NCBI RefSeq assembly: GCF_900114925.1
Contig: NZ_FOUR01000005.1
Location: 124,001 to 188,000 of the forward strand
Length of the DNA stretch: 64,000 nucleotides
Source: Marinobacter pelagius
GTDB lineage: Bacteria; Pseudomonadota; Gammaproteobacteria; Pseudomonadales; Oleiphilaceae
Reading direction: 5' to 3'
Shown here piece by piece: positions 30,564 through 39,420 of this stretch. Made by a program: the position numbers and the translations under genes. The first letter of the stretch is position 1; every line of letters starts with the position of its first letter. The notes beneath the pieces are model-generated. The model searched no databases and was not told the origin of the DNA. It worked only from the letters and a program-made list of their open reading frames with translations.

Positions 30564-31616
30564 ATGAACATGCCACTGAAAGCCGATGCGCTGAACGACG
30601 CTGTTGCAGCAGCAGACAGCCACCGACAGGAAACCGCCCTGCCATCACCGGAACAACTGCGCCGGGAATTTCCTGCAGGGCCGGATCTGTTGGCTCAGGT
30701 GCAGGGCTATCGACAGGCAATCCGGAATATCCTGCAGGGCAGGGATGACCGGACCCTGATCGTGATGGGACCGTGTTCGATTCACGATGAGCAGGCAGCG
30801 CTGGATTACGGTCGTCGTCTCAAGCAGCTGGCGGAGGCTGTCAGTGACCGTTTCCTGATCGTGATGCGGGCATACCTGGAGAAGCCCCGGACTACCGTTG
30901 GCTGGAAAGGTCTGCTGTACGATCCGGAACGGAACGGGCAGGGGGATCTGCAACAGGGGCTGGTACGTTCCCGCCGGCTTCTGCTGGATCTGGCCGGGCT
31001 CGGGTTGCCCCTGGCCACCGAGGCCCTCAGTCCGTTCGCCATGGATTATCTCGGTGATCTGGTCAGCTGGAGCGCTATCGGGGCTCGCACCACCGAATCC
31101 CAGATCCACCGGGAAATGGTGAGCGGTCTGCCCATGCCGGTCGGCTTCAAAAACGGCACTGACGGCGGGATCGCGGTCGCTACCAATGCCATGAAATCCG
31201 CGGCCCATCCGCACCATCACCTGGGCGTATCCGCCACCGGAGCGCCGGTGATGATCTCGACCCGGGGTAACCCGGATACCCATCTGGTGCTTCGCGGTGG
31301 CCGGGGAGTGACCAACTACGACGCGGACAGCATTGCCGCTGCCGTGGAAGGACTGGAGCAGGCGGGTCTGTCCACTGCCGTCATGGTGGACTGCAGCCAC
31401 GACAACGCATGCAAACAGGCGGAGCGCCAGATCGATATTGCCCGGGAAGTCATGGCCCAGAAGCGGGCCGGTAACACCCATATCCGTGGGCTGATGCTGG
31501 AGAGCTTCCTGGAACCGGGGCGTCAGGATGATGGTAGCGAACTGCTCTACGGCTGCTCGATCACCGATCCGTGCCTGGGCTGGGAGCAGACAGAGGCTCT
31601 GATTCGCTCACTGTAG
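30564..31616 (+). CDS. 3-deoxy-7-phosphoheptulonate synthase (DAHP synthase, class I)
   Basis: First step of the shikimate pathway: condenses phosphoenolpyruvate and erythrose-4-phosphate. About 350 residues from ATG 30564 (30570 also possible). Motifs: VMGPCSIHDEQAALDYG, RAYLEKPRTTVGWKG, SWSAIGARTTESQIHRE, VGFKNGTDGG and MVDCSHDNACK, which supply the PEP, metal and E4P sites. This is the AroF/AroG/AroH-type enzyme; which amino acid inhibits it cannot be told. It is expressed behind a Phe/Trp/Tyr leader peptide and terminator. Its 3' end overlaps the convergent LysE gene by 56 bases. Confidence 0.93.
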   Translation: MNMPLKADALNDAVAAADSHRQETALPSPEQLRREFPAGPDLLAQVQGYRQAIRNILQGRDDRTLIVMGPCSIHDEQAALDYGRRLKQLAEAVSDRFLIVMRAYLEKPRTTVGWKGLLYDPERNGQGDLQQGLVRSRRLLLDLAGLGLPLATEALSPFAMDYLGDLVSWSAIGARTTESQIHREMVSGLPMPVGFKNGTDGGIAVATNAMKSAAHPHHHLGVSATGAPVMISTRGNPDTHLVLRGGRGVTNYDADSIAAAVEGLEQAGLSTAVMVDCSHDNACKQAERQIDIAREVMAQKRAGNTHIRGLMLESFLEPGRQDDGSELLYGCSITDPCLGWEQTEALIRSL

Positions 31617-32232
31617 ACAGCAGCAGTTGCGCCGCCAGGACCAGTAACACTCCACCCATGATCCGGTCCAGCCAGTGGCCAAAGCGATTGAAGGCCTGGC
31701 GGACCCGGGGCAGGGTGAAGAACACCGCCACCAGGGCGAACCACGCGCCGGTGGCCACCGCCATGTAAATGCCGTACCCCGCCTGCACCGCCAGGGGCGT
31801 GCCGGGACTTATCACCACTGAAAACAGGGCCACGAAGAACAGTGTTGCCTTGGGATTGAGGGCATTGGTGAGAAAGCCGAGCCGCAACGCCGCGAAGGCT
31901 GACTGTGCCGGAGCGTTCCCGGTCTCCACATGAATACTGCCGGCCCTGGCCCGGAGGCACTGCAGGGCAATCCAGGCCAGGTACAGAGCCCCGACCACTT
32001 TCAACACGCTGAACAGCATCACCGACTGCTTGATCAGCAAGCCGATGCCCAGCAGGGAATAGGTCACATGAACCAGAATGCCGGCGCCCACCCCGGCGGC
32101 ACTCAGTAACGCATTCCTCCGGCTCTGGCACAGGGCCTGTCTGAGCATTACCGCAAAATCCGGCCCCGGGCTGACCACGGCCAGCAGATGAGCCACGGCA
32201 ATGGTCAGGAATTCCGGCCAGTACTGAACCAT
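31561..32232 (-). CDS. LysE-family amino acid exporter
   Basis: 223 residues with about six membrane segments and the family pattern VSPGPDFAVMLRQAL in the first loop and LGFLTNALNPKATLFF in the middle, typical of LysE/RhtB exporters. The substrate is unknown; the tail-to-tail overlap with the DAHP synthase gene makes an aromatic amino acid possible but only by location. Confidence 0.85.
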   Translation of the reverse strand: MVQYWPEFLTIAVAHLLAVVSPGPDFAVMLRQALCQSRRNALLSAAGVGAGILVHVTYSLLGIGLLIKQSVMLFSVLKVVGALYLAWIALQCLRARAGSIHVETGNAPAQSAFAALRLGFLTNALNPKATLFFVALFSVVISPGTPLAVQAGYGIYMAVATGAWFALVAVFFTLPRVRQAFNRFGHWLDRIMGGVLLVLAAQLLLSTVSESEPLSAPSPGTDR

Positions 32233-32416
32233 TCGCTATCTCCCGTCGAACCTGTTGGCAGAAACCGGTAAGGGTAGGTCATTTTTCCATGGCTGTCCCG
32301 CCGCGACTGATCTGTTGGTTTACGCTGGCCCCCGGGCTGCTTCTATACTGGAAGAAAACAGATCACCAGCGAATTCATGGGATCCGGCCCACCTGTGCCG
32401 GCTGAGGAGGCATGTT

Positions 32417-33859
32417 GTGAAAAAGCACGAAGTGGACGTGGCAATCATCGGGGCAGGGACGGCCGGCATGGTGGCCTACCAGCGTGTACGCAAGGCAACA
32501 GACAAGGTCGTCCTGATTGAAGGAGAGCAGTACGGCACCACCTGTGCCCGCGTCGGCTGTATGCCCAGCAAGTTGCTGATTGCAGCTGCAGAACATGCCC
32601 ATGCCATGGTGGAGGCAGAGGAATTCGGTATCTCGCCGGGAGAGGTCGCAATAGACGGTCGCCGGGTCATGGAGCGGGTGCGCCAGGAGCGTGATCGTTT
32701 TGTCTCGTCGGTGGTGAATTCCGTCCAGGGTTTCCCGGAGCCCCACCGGTTAATGGGCCATGCCCGCTTTGCCGGCCCCAATCGACTGATTGTGGGAGAT
32801 GACGTGGAGGTCCAGGCCGAATGCATCATCATCGCCACCGGGTCCCGGGCAAACATTCCTGGCTTTCTGAAGGAGGCGAAGGATCGCCTCATCGTCAACG
32901 ATGACCTTTTCGACTGGGATGACCTGCCGGATTCGGTGGCAGTGTTCGGGCCGGGTGTGATCGGCCTGGAACTGGGGCAGGCCCTGAGCCGTCTCGGTGT
33001 GCGGGTTCGGATGTTTGGGGTGGGCGGTGCGATCGGCTCGATCCAGGACGATGCCATCCGCGCCTGTGCCCTGGAGATCTTCAACCAGGAGTTTCCGCTG
33101 GATCCGGATGCCGATGTCACCCATGTCGAGCGGACCGATGAAGGGGTGGCCGTGACCTTCAAAAACGGCTCGGGCGAGCCGGTTACCGAGACCTTCGATT
33201 ATCTGCTGGCAGCCACCGGCCGTCGACCAAACGTAGACAACCTGGATATCCAGAATGCCGATATCGAACTGGATGACCGGGGTTCACCGGTGTTCGACGA
33301 GTACACCCTGCGCTGCGGCGACAGTCATATCTTCATTGCCGGGGACGCCAACAATGATCGACCCCTGCTGCACGAGGCAGCGGATGAAGGACGTATCGCG
33401 GGAGACAACGCTGCGGCCTGGCCGGATGTGCGTACCGGTCTGCGCCATGTTCCCCTGGGAGTGGTGTTTACCGACCCGCAAATTGCCTCCGTGGGGCTGA
33501 CCATCGATCAGGTCGACAAACAGTGCCATGGCTGCTTCGCGGTCGGCGAGGTTTCCTTTGCAGACCAGGGGCGGAGCCGGGTCATTGGCAAGAACCGGGG
33601 GATTCTCAGGGTGTATGGCGAACATGGCAGCGGCCTGTTCATGGGGGCGGAAATGTTCGGGCCGGCGGCGGAACACATTGCCCACCTGCTGGCCTGGTGT
33701 GCCCAGAAACGGATGACCGTCAGCGAGATGCTGGCGATGCCTTACTACCATCCGGTGATCGAGGAGGGGTTGCGTACCGCGCTCAAGCAGCTGAACCGGA
33801 ACCTGCAGATCGGACCGGAGATTACCGACGAGTGCCTCGAATGCGGGCCGGGAGTTTGA
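32417..33859 (+). CDS. Dihydrolipoamide-dehydrogenase-like FAD/NAD disulfide oxidoreductase
   Basis: 480 residues from GTG at 32417 (GAGGAGG six bases upstream); the longer frame from 32255 adds an unlikely tail. FAD-binding VAIIGAGTAGMVAYQRV, redox disulfide CARVGCMPSK, NAD-binding FGPGVIGLELGQALSRLG, a second FAD motif FIAGDANNDRP, and a C-terminal dimerisation domain with HPVIEEGLR. Classical Lpd has CLNVGCIPSK and HxHPTxxE at these places, so this is a divergent paralogue. No lipoyl-enzyme genes are near. It ends in CLECGPGV, which may hold extra thiols. Confidence 0.85.
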   Translation: MKKHEVDVAIIGAGTAGMVAYQRVRKATDKVVLIEGEQYGTTCARVGCMPSKLLIAAAEHAHAMVEAEEFGISPGEVAIDGRRVMERVRQERDRFVSSVVNSVQGFPEPHRLMGHARFAGPNRLIVGDDVEVQAECIIIATGSRANIPGFLKEAKDRLIVNDDLFDWDDLPDSVAVFGPGVIGLELGQALSRLGVRVRMFGVGGAIGSIQDDAIRACALEIFNQEFPLDPDADVTHVERTDEGVAVTFKNGSGEPVTETFDYLLAATGRRPNVDNLDIQNADIELDDRGSPVFDEYTLRCGDSHIFIAGDANNDRPLLHEAADEGRIAGDNAAAWPDVRTGLRHVPLGVVFTDPQIASVGLTIDQVDKQCHGCFAVGEVSFADQGRSRVIGKNRGILRVYGEHGSGLFMGAEMFGPAAEHIAHLLAWCAQKRMTVSEMLAMPYYHPVIEEGLRTALKQLNRNLQIGPEITDECLECGPGV

Positions 33860-33876
33860 CCAGCCCTTGATCTCAG

Positions 33877-34152
33877 TCAGCAGGTGCTGGGTTGATTGTG
33901 GGGTAGGGTGTTGTCCGGGCCCCTTGCATTACGCAGGCGGCGAGCCCATATCTTCTCGTGGAAGAAGTAGGCCACGGTGTTGATAGCCGGCTCGACCATG
34001 GCAATCAGGCTGCCCACAATGATGTCCCCGGTGAGCAGATAAGCCACCGTGAAGGCAACCGTAAAGTGGGTGATGGCGAAGGTGATTGTCTTCAGCAGGG
34101 ATTGGTCACCCTTCGAACCATGGTCGTGTACGAACAGTTTCAAGGCACTCAT
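33877..34152 (-). CDS. DUF2061 membrane protein
   Basis: 91 residues with two membrane segments and the DUF2061 features SLLKTITFAITHF and SLIAMVEPAINTVAYFFHEKIW. Function unknown. It is divergent from the dps gene across 221 A/T-rich bases. Confidence 0.82.
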   Translation of the reverse strand: MSALKLFVHDHGSKGDQSLLKTITFAITHFTVAFTVAYLLTGDIIVGSLIAMVEPAINTVAYFFHEKIWARRLRNARGPDNTLPHNQPSTC

Positions 34153-34235
34153 GATCCGCTCCGCGTGTAATGTCTTTAAATCTTATTTAAGAACAAGTGA
34201 GAATGATTGTTAAATAGATTGTTTAAAGAAAATTG

Positions 34236-34250
34236 ATAGTGCCGGGCTAT
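34236..34250. promoter_or_regulatory. ATAG-N7-CTAT motif upstream of dps (possible OxyR half-site)
   Basis: ATAG, seven bases, CTAT is one complete half of the OxyR recognition pattern, in the gap upstream of a Dps gene, a common OxyR target. The second half (about 34258-34272) matches poorly. Confidence 0.3.
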
Positions 34251-34373
34251 AGCTTTGCCGTTCGCTATATAAGTCTGGGCTATGGAAGAGATTGTCTGAT
34301 ACAACTTCACGGATCTTGTTGGCCCGCTTAAGGTGGGACCTATAGATTTTAAACAGCGTCAAGGAGGTACGTA

Positions 34374-34847
34374 ATGAGCAAGAACTTCATTGGTCTCGAT
34401 ACCGGAAAAACCGTGGAACTGACGGACGCCCTGAACGATCTGTTGTCCAACTACCAGATCTTCTACATGAACGTCCGTGGCTATCACTGGAACATCAAGG
34501 GCGAGAACTTTTTCGAACTGCACGCCAAGTTCGAGGAACTGTATGACGACCTGCTCCTGAAGATCGACGAGATCGCCGAGCGGGTGCTGACTCTCGGTCA
34601 CCGTCCTGCTCACGCCTACAGCACCTACATGGAGCGTTCTGAAATTCCCGAGCGCAAGGACGTCTCCGATGGTCGCGAAGCGGTGGAGAACATCGTGGAG
34701 AGCTTCGGCAAACTCATCGGCAAGCAGCGTAACCTGCTGAACCTGGCCGGCGACGCCGAAGACGAAGGTACCGTTGCCCTGATGAGCGACTATATCTCGC
34801 AGCAGGAAAAGACGGTGTGGATGTACCGGAGTTACCTCGGGAAGTAA
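34374..34847 (+). CDS. dps: Dps-family DNA-protecting ferritin
   Basis: 157 residues. Forms dodecamers that oxidise and store iron, protecting DNA from peroxide. The ferroxidase segments are visible: YMNVRGYHWNIKGENFFELH, then KFEELYDDLLLKIDEIAERV. The N-terminus is short without an obvious lysine-rich DNA-binding tail. CAAGGAGG precedes the ATG. A strong terminator follows, so this is a single-gene unit. Confidence 0.93.
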   Translation: MSKNFIGLDTGKTVELTDALNDLLSNYQIFYMNVRGYHWNIKGENFFELHAKFEELYDDLLLKIDEIAERVLTLGHRPAHAYSTYMERSEIPERKDVSDGREAVENIVESFGKLIGKQRNLLNLAGDAEDEGTVALMSDYISQQEKTVWMYRSYLGK

Positions 34848-34861
34848 CCTCGGGTGTTGTG

Positions 34862-34892
34862 AAAATGGCGGCCTTCGGGCCGCCATTTTTTT
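34862..34892 (+). terminator. Intrinsic terminator after dps
   Basis: AAAATGGCGGCC and GGCCGCCATTTT form a 12-base-pair stem with a TTCG tetraloop, followed by a T-run. Confidence 0.92.
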
Positions 34893-34897
34893 GTGCC

Positions 34898-36025
34898 TTA
34901 AACGGCAACTTCCAGTGGCGGCACCTCCCGGTGCAGGAACCATTTCTCGGTCACCACCTTGCGGGTGAACCAGTGGGAGCGCATCAGGGTGCTGGCCAGA
35001 GGTAACTTGAGCCAGTCCGGTACCTGCCAGCCCTGCTCCGTGTCCGACGCCCGGTTGCCAAAGCGTTCGGCAATGGCGTCGCCATACACCTGCAGGGATG
35101 AGGCGGAATAATCCGTCGCCTTGCGGAGAACCTCCGCGGCGAGCAAGGCGGATTCCACGGCCGGGCGGATGCCCTCACCACTCTGGGTATAGGCCAGTCC
35201 GGCGGAATCGCCAATCAGGATCACACCGTCGTCGACCAGCGGGCGCTCGGCGTGAGCATACAGCAGGTAGGCATGGCCCTTGAAGCGCCCGGGCAGGTCG
35301 GCAGGGATGCGGCCGCTGGTTTTCATCTCCTCGACGAATGCCTGCAGATGTTCGCTCAGTTTGTGGTTGTCCTCACGGCCCAGGCCGATATTGAGATAGT
35401 TGCCTTTACGGAACACCCAGGCGTAGCCCTTGAGATCCCGGCAGAACCACAGCTCCGGGGTATCGCCCCGGGCCTGGCAGACGCTGGCCTGTTCGTCGGT
35501 CATCTGGAATTCCACTTCCTTGGCCGCCACTACCGTTTCATGGCTACCCGGGCCTTCACCCAGAAGCCGGGCAACGGGGCAGAAGTGGCCGCCGGCACCG
35601 ACGATCAGCGGCGCCTCCCAGGTTTCGTTGACGACCCAGTTGCCGTCCCGGCGTTCGATGGATTTTACCGGGGTGCCCAACTGTCGGGTGGCCGTTGTCA
35701 CCCGGTCCAGCAGGTAGTTATCGAACTCGCAGCGCCGGATGCCATAACTGACCACCTCGCCATGATCATTCTCCACCGGTGCCTGGCCCATCATGCCGAT
35801 CCGGAACCGGCGGATCGGCTGAAGGGTTCGGCCGGTGCCATAATCTGTCAGATCGATATCCAGTTCCTTCATGACCGCCGGAGTCACCCATCCCGCGCAG
35901 GTCTTGTCCCGGGGGAAGTCCTGTTTGTCGATGATCAGGATCCGTTTGTCGGTGTTCTCCAGGGCCTTGGCCAGGGTCGAGCCGGCGGGGCCGGCCCCGA
36001 CGATGATCAGGTCGTAGTAATCCAT
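34898..36025 (-). CDS. FAD-dependent oxidoreductase, geranylgeranyl-reductase-like
   Basis: 375 residues. Rossmann FAD motif LIIVGAGPAGSTLAKAL, the family signature KTCAGWVTPAVMKEL, and the second FAD segment LIGDSAGLAYTQSGEGIRPAVES. Members of this family reduce isolated double bonds in isoprenoid or lipid chains or act as monooxygenase-like flavoenzymes. The start overlaps the stop of the upstream cyclopropane-synthase-like gene by one base (TGATG), so the two are coupled and probably act on the same lipid. Confidence 0.85.
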   Translation of the reverse strand: MDYYDLIIVGAGPAGSTLAKALENTDKRILIIDKQDFPRDKTCAGWVTPAVMKELDIDLTDYGTGRTLQPIRRFRIGMMGQAPVENDHGEVVSYGIRRCEFDNYLLDRVTTATRQLGTPVKSIERRDGNWVVNETWEAPLIVGAGGHFCPVARLLGEGPGSHETVVAAKEVEFQMTDEQASVCQARGDTPELWFCRDLKGYAWVFRKGNYLNIGLGREDNHKLSEHLQAFVEEMKTSGRIPADLPGRFKGHAYLLYAHAERPLVDDGVILIGDSAGLAYTQSGEGIRPAVESALLAAEVLRKATDYSASSLQVYGDAIAERFGNRASDTEQGWQVPDWLKLPLASTLMRSHWFTRKVVTEKWFLHREVPPLEVAV

Positions 36026-37338
36026 CAGGCCTCCTCCGGGGCTGCCGGGAAGGTGTAAAGATCCCCCCGGTTTTGTGGCAGCTGGTTGTTGCCCCCGTGG
36101 GTGAACACCACCTGGAACAGTTGCAGTGACCCGGCCCGGAAGGCCGCGATGGACCCTGCGAGGTAGAGGCGCCAGGCCCGGGTGAAGTGCTCGTCGTACA
36201 TGTCCGCAACCTTGTCCTGGCTGGCCTCGAAACGCTCCATCCAGTGTGTCAGCGTCTGGGCGTAGTGCAGCCGGAGATTCTCCACATCGAGTACCGAGAA
36301 ATCGCTGTGTTCGCAGATCTCCATGAACTCGCCAATGCTGGGCGGGTAGGCGCCCGGGAAGATCCGCTTCTCGATCCAGGCGTTCATCAGCATGGGCCGG
36401 TTCCGGCCGATGCTGTGGAGCAGGGCAATGCCATTGGGCTTCAGGCTGCGCTTGATCAGCTCCGACAGCGCCGGGTAATTCTCCTTGCCCACGTGTTCGA
36501 GCATGCCGATGGAGACAAAGGCGTCGTACTGCCCCTCAATGTTGCGATAGTCGTCCTCGACGTAGGTGATCAGACCGTCCAGCCCCTGCCGTCGGGATTC
36601 CTCGCGGGCGTAAGCGAGCTGTTCCCTGGAAATGTTGTAGGAGTGCACCTTCACACCGTAGTTACGGGCCATGTAGCGGGCCAGGCCACCCCAGCCACAG
36701 CCCGCCTCCACCACCGTCATGCCCGGTTTGAGGCGCAGTTTACGACAGACGTGTTCCAGCTTGGCGAGCTGGGCCTGCTCCAGGGTCAGGTCAGGCGCTT
36801 CGTAGTAGGCGCAGGTGTACTGCATTTCCGCCCGGTCCAGCCAGAGCTGGTAGAACTCGTTGCCGAGATCGTAATGGTGATGGATGTTTTCCTTGGCTTC
36901 GGCAATGCCGGTGGCGCGGGGGTTGTGGTTTTTCCACAGTGCGTCCAGCCAACGGGGCCACTTCTCGCGTGCCGCATGGACCGCCCGGTAGAGGGTTTCC
37001 ATCAGGTCGGGCAGGTCGCCCTCGATATCAAGCCTGCCGGCGGCGTACAGGTCGCCAAAGGCCAGGTTGGGGTTGGCAACCAGCGAATACAGGGCCTTGG
37101 GATCTTTGAGATGCAGGGTAAAGCTGACTTCCTGGTGCTCCGGTTCGATCACATCACCGTTCCAGAGCCGGAAACGTACCGGCGGCGAACCGGCCATGCG
37201 CATCAGCTTGGTGACCAGCCAGCGTTCATAACTGTGTGGCTCGCGGTCAACCCGGGTGTCGGCCAGTGGCAGGGTCAGAACGTGGGCTTTCTGCTCTTTT
37301 TCCGATCGTTCGGTTTTCCGGGCAGTACTCTCAGTCAT
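36025..37338 (-). CDS. Cyclopropane-fatty-acyl-phospholipid synthase-like SAM methyltransferase
   Basis: 437 residues. Adds a SAM-derived carbon across a double bond of membrane phospholipid acyl chains. The SAM-binding loop VVEAGCGWGGLARYMARNYG, the Cfa region NIHHHYDLGNEFYQLWLD, MQYTCAYY and SIGMLEHVGKENY are present. It is longer than E. coli Cfa (382), with an extended, polar N-terminus. Because a reductase is translationally coupled, the product may be a modified or methyl-branched chain rather than a plain cyclopropane; this is inference. Confidence 0.88.
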   Translation of the reverse strand: MTESTARKTERSEKEQKAHVLTLPLADTRVDREPHSYERWLVTKLMRMAGSPPVRFRLWNGDVIEPEHQEVSFTLHLKDPKALYSLVANPNLAFGDLYAAGRLDIEGDLPDLMETLYRAVHAAREKWPRWLDALWKNHNPRATGIAEAKENIHHHYDLGNEFYQLWLDRAEMQYTCAYYEAPDLTLEQAQLAKLEHVCRKLRLKPGMTVVEAGCGWGGLARYMARNYGVKVHSYNISREQLAYAREESRRQGLDGLITYVEDDYRNIEGQYDAFVSIGMLEHVGKENYPALSELIKRSLKPNGIALLHSIGRNRPMLMNAWIEKRIFPGAYPPSIGEFMEICEHSDFSVLDVENLRLHYAQTLTHWMERFEASQDKVADMYDEHFTRAWRLYLAGSIAAFRAGSLQLFQVVFTHGGNNQLPQNRGDLYTFPAAPEEA

Positions 37339-37435
37339 GTGGTTCCCCTTCCCTCGGTTACCTGTCTGAAATGAGTGACTTCCGTTCAGTATAGAAAACG
37401 ATCACAAATTGTCAGGTTAGTTCCGGTCGGGCATA

Positions 37436-37465
37436 AAAAAACCGGGCTCGAAAGCCCGGTTTATC
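37436..37465 (-). terminator. Intrinsic terminator after dctM
   Basis: ACCGGGCT/AGCCCGGT stem with a four-base loop; on the minus strand it is followed by TTTTTTT, so it terminates the TRAP operon. Confidence 0.88.
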
Positions 37466-37479
37466 AGGGATCCGCTGGC

Positions 37480-38775
37480 TCAGTAGGTTGAGCTCATCCC
37501 GAACCACTCCGGGAAGACGACGATTAACGCCAGCACGAATATCTGTATGGCAATGAACGGGATAATGCCTTTGTAGATATCCGTGGTCCTCACTTCCGGT
37601 GGTGCCACCCCCTTCAGATAGAACAGCGAGAACCCGAAGGGCGGGGTCAGGAAGCTGGTCTGCAGGTTCATGGCAATGAGGATGGCGAACCAGAGCATGT
37701 TGATGCCCATGGCTTCGGCTATGGGCGCCAGGATCGGCACGATGATGAAGGATATCTCCACGAAGTCGATGAAGAAGCCCAGGATCAGGATCACCGCCAT
37801 AGCCAGGATGATGAAGCCCCACTGCTCGCCCGGCAGCATCATCAGCCATTCTTCGAGCAGGTAATCACCACCGGTGTAACTGAACACCATGGAGAAGGCG
37901 GTCGCGCCGATCAGGATAGCGAAGACCATGGCGGTCACGCTGACGGTGTCCTTGGCCGCATCCCATACCATCTTGAACGAGAACTGCTTGTAGATGATGG
38001 CCAGTACCACGGCACCGACACCACCCAGGGCGGAGGATTCGGTAGGCGTGGCAATACCGGTAAAGATCGAGCCCAGGACCACCACAATCAGTGCCAGCGG
38101 CGGAATGATTGCCAGTAAAGCCGAGACGATCTCCTGCTTGCGAGAGCGGGTCGGGTCTTCCGGCATGGCCGGAGCGGTTTCCGGCTTCAGGCGGGTCATG
38201 ATCAGGATGTAGATGATGTACAGACCGATCAGCACTATACCGGGCCAGACTGCAGCCTTGAACAGGTCGCCAACCGGCAGGCCCAGCACGTCACCCAGAA
38301 TGATCAGGATGATGGACGGTGGCACGATTTGCCCCAGGGTGCCGGAGGCGCAGATGGTACCGGTGGCCAGGCGCTTGTCGTACTTGTGGGCCAGCATGAC
38401 CGGCAGCGAGATCAGGCCCATGGCGACCACGCTGGCGCCGACCACGCCGGTAGAGGCAGCGAGCAGGGCGCCCACCAGGATGGTGGAGATGGCGAGGCCA
38501 CCAGGCAGACCGCCGAACAGGCGCCCCATGGAGGTGAGCAGCTGTTCCGCCAGACGGGTACGTTGCAGCACCACGCCCATGAAGATGAACAGGGGAACCG
38601 CCATCAGAACGGTGTTCTGCATCACACTCATGATCCGGTAAGGCATGAATGCGAACAGATCCATGCCCTCGGCGAAGATACCGAAGAACAGCGCAACGCC
38701 GCCGAAGGTAAACGCCACCGGGAAGCCCAGCATCAGCATGACCAGGGCCACGCCGAACATAATCATACCGATCAT
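37480..38775 (-). CDS. dctM: TRAP transporter large permease subunit
   Basis: 431 residues, about twelve membrane helices, ion-driven permease of a tripartite TRAP importer. Features: MLMLGFPVAFTFGGVALFFG at the N-terminus, LVGALLAASTGVVGASVVAMG, and SGTLGQIVPPSIILIILGD. It overlaps dctQ by four bases (ATGA). Confidence 0.94.
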   Translation of the reverse strand: MIGMIMFGVALVMLMLGFPVAFTFGGVALFFGIFAEGMDLFAFMPYRIMSVMQNTVLMAVPLFIFMGVVLQRTRLAEQLLTSMGRLFGGLPGGLAISTILVGALLAASTGVVGASVVAMGLISLPVMLAHKYDKRLATGTICASGTLGQIVPPSIILIILGDVLGLPVGDLFKAAVWPGIVLIGLYIIYILIMTRLKPETAPAMPEDPTRSRKQEIVSALLAIIPPLALIVVVLGSIFTGIATPTESSALGGVGAVVLAIIYKQFSFKMVWDAAKDTVSVTAMVFAILIGATAFSMVFSYTGGDYLLEEWLMMLPGEQWGFIILAMAVILILGFFIDFVEISFIIVPILAPIAEAMGINMLWFAILIAMNLQTSFLTPPFGFSLFYLKGVAPPEVRTTDIYKGIIPFIAIQIFVLALIVVFPEWFGMSSTY

Positions 38776-39317
38776 GCGAGACCTCCCCCACTGTGTTCCA
38801 CTTCATACCGTTTTTCGCCGGAGAGGACCCGGATGGCAAAGGTCGCCATATTAAGGCCGGCGGTCCCCATGAACACAGCGGTGAACGGAATGACGGCCTT
38901 GATGACCCAGCGGTGCGGCAGCCCGCCCGGGTCGCCGCTGCCTTCGCCCATGTTGTAGGAGTCCACGGCAAAGGTATAGCCGTAAATGCCGATCAGGTAG
39001 GCGAAAGGAATAACGAAAATGATTGCACCAACCAGGTTGACCCAGGCCTTGGTCTTGTCACTCCAGTTGGTGTAGAACACGTCCACCCGAACATGCCCGT
39101 CCGTGCGCAGGGCGTAGGGAATACCCAGCAGAAATACGACCGAATACAGATGCCACTCCATTTCCTGCATGGCAATGGAAACATCGTTGAACGCATAACG
39201 TGCGACCACATCATAGAACACGTTCGCGGCCATCAGGATCATGGCCACGCAGGCTATCCAGCCGCAGATTTTCGAGAGCCAGGCCAGGCCCTCATCCAGT
39301 TTGATAATGAACCCCAT
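38772..39317 (-). CDS. dctQ: TRAP transporter small permease subunit
   Basis: 181 residues with four membrane segments (ICGWIACVAMILMAANVFYD, ATMVFLLGIPYALRT-type second helix with DGHVRVDVFY). Pairs with DctM. It is separated from dctP by 103 bases holding a stable hairpin and is coupled to dctM. Confidence 0.92.
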   Translation of the reverse strand: MGFIIKLDEGLAWLSKICGWIACVAMILMAANVFYDVVARYAFNDVSIAMQEMEWHLYSVVFLLGIPYALRTDGHVRVDVFYTNWSDKTKAWVNLVGAIIFVIPFAYLIGIYGYTFAVDSYNMGEGSGDPGGLPHRWVIKAVIPFTAVFMGTAGLNMATFAIRVLSGEKRYEVEHSGGGLA

Positions 39318-39367
39318 CGAACATCCCCCGCAAAGCGGTTTGGTATTTCTTGGTTGCTAGAAACGAC

Positions 39368-39397
39368 AAAACCGGGACCACTCGAAAGCGATCCCGG
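39368..39397 (-). terminator. Hairpin with TTCG loop between dctP and dctQ
   Basis: In the dctPQM sense 39397-39372 folds into an 11-base-pair stem with two G-T pairs and a TTCG tetraloop, followed by TTTT. It probably reduces read-through or protects the dctP 3' end, giving more binding protein than permease. Confidence 0.65.
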
Positions 39398-39420
39398 CTC
39401 TCAATCAGAACGGCCCTAGT

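Noticed and set aside
34198..34216. Fur box upstream of dps
   Set aside because: GAGAATGATTGTTAAATAG matches the 19-base Fur consensus at only about half of the positions.
34236..34272. Full OxyR operator upstream of dps
   Set aside because: Only the first ATAG-N7-CTAT half fits; the second half deviates at most positions, so only a half-site is listed, at low confidence.
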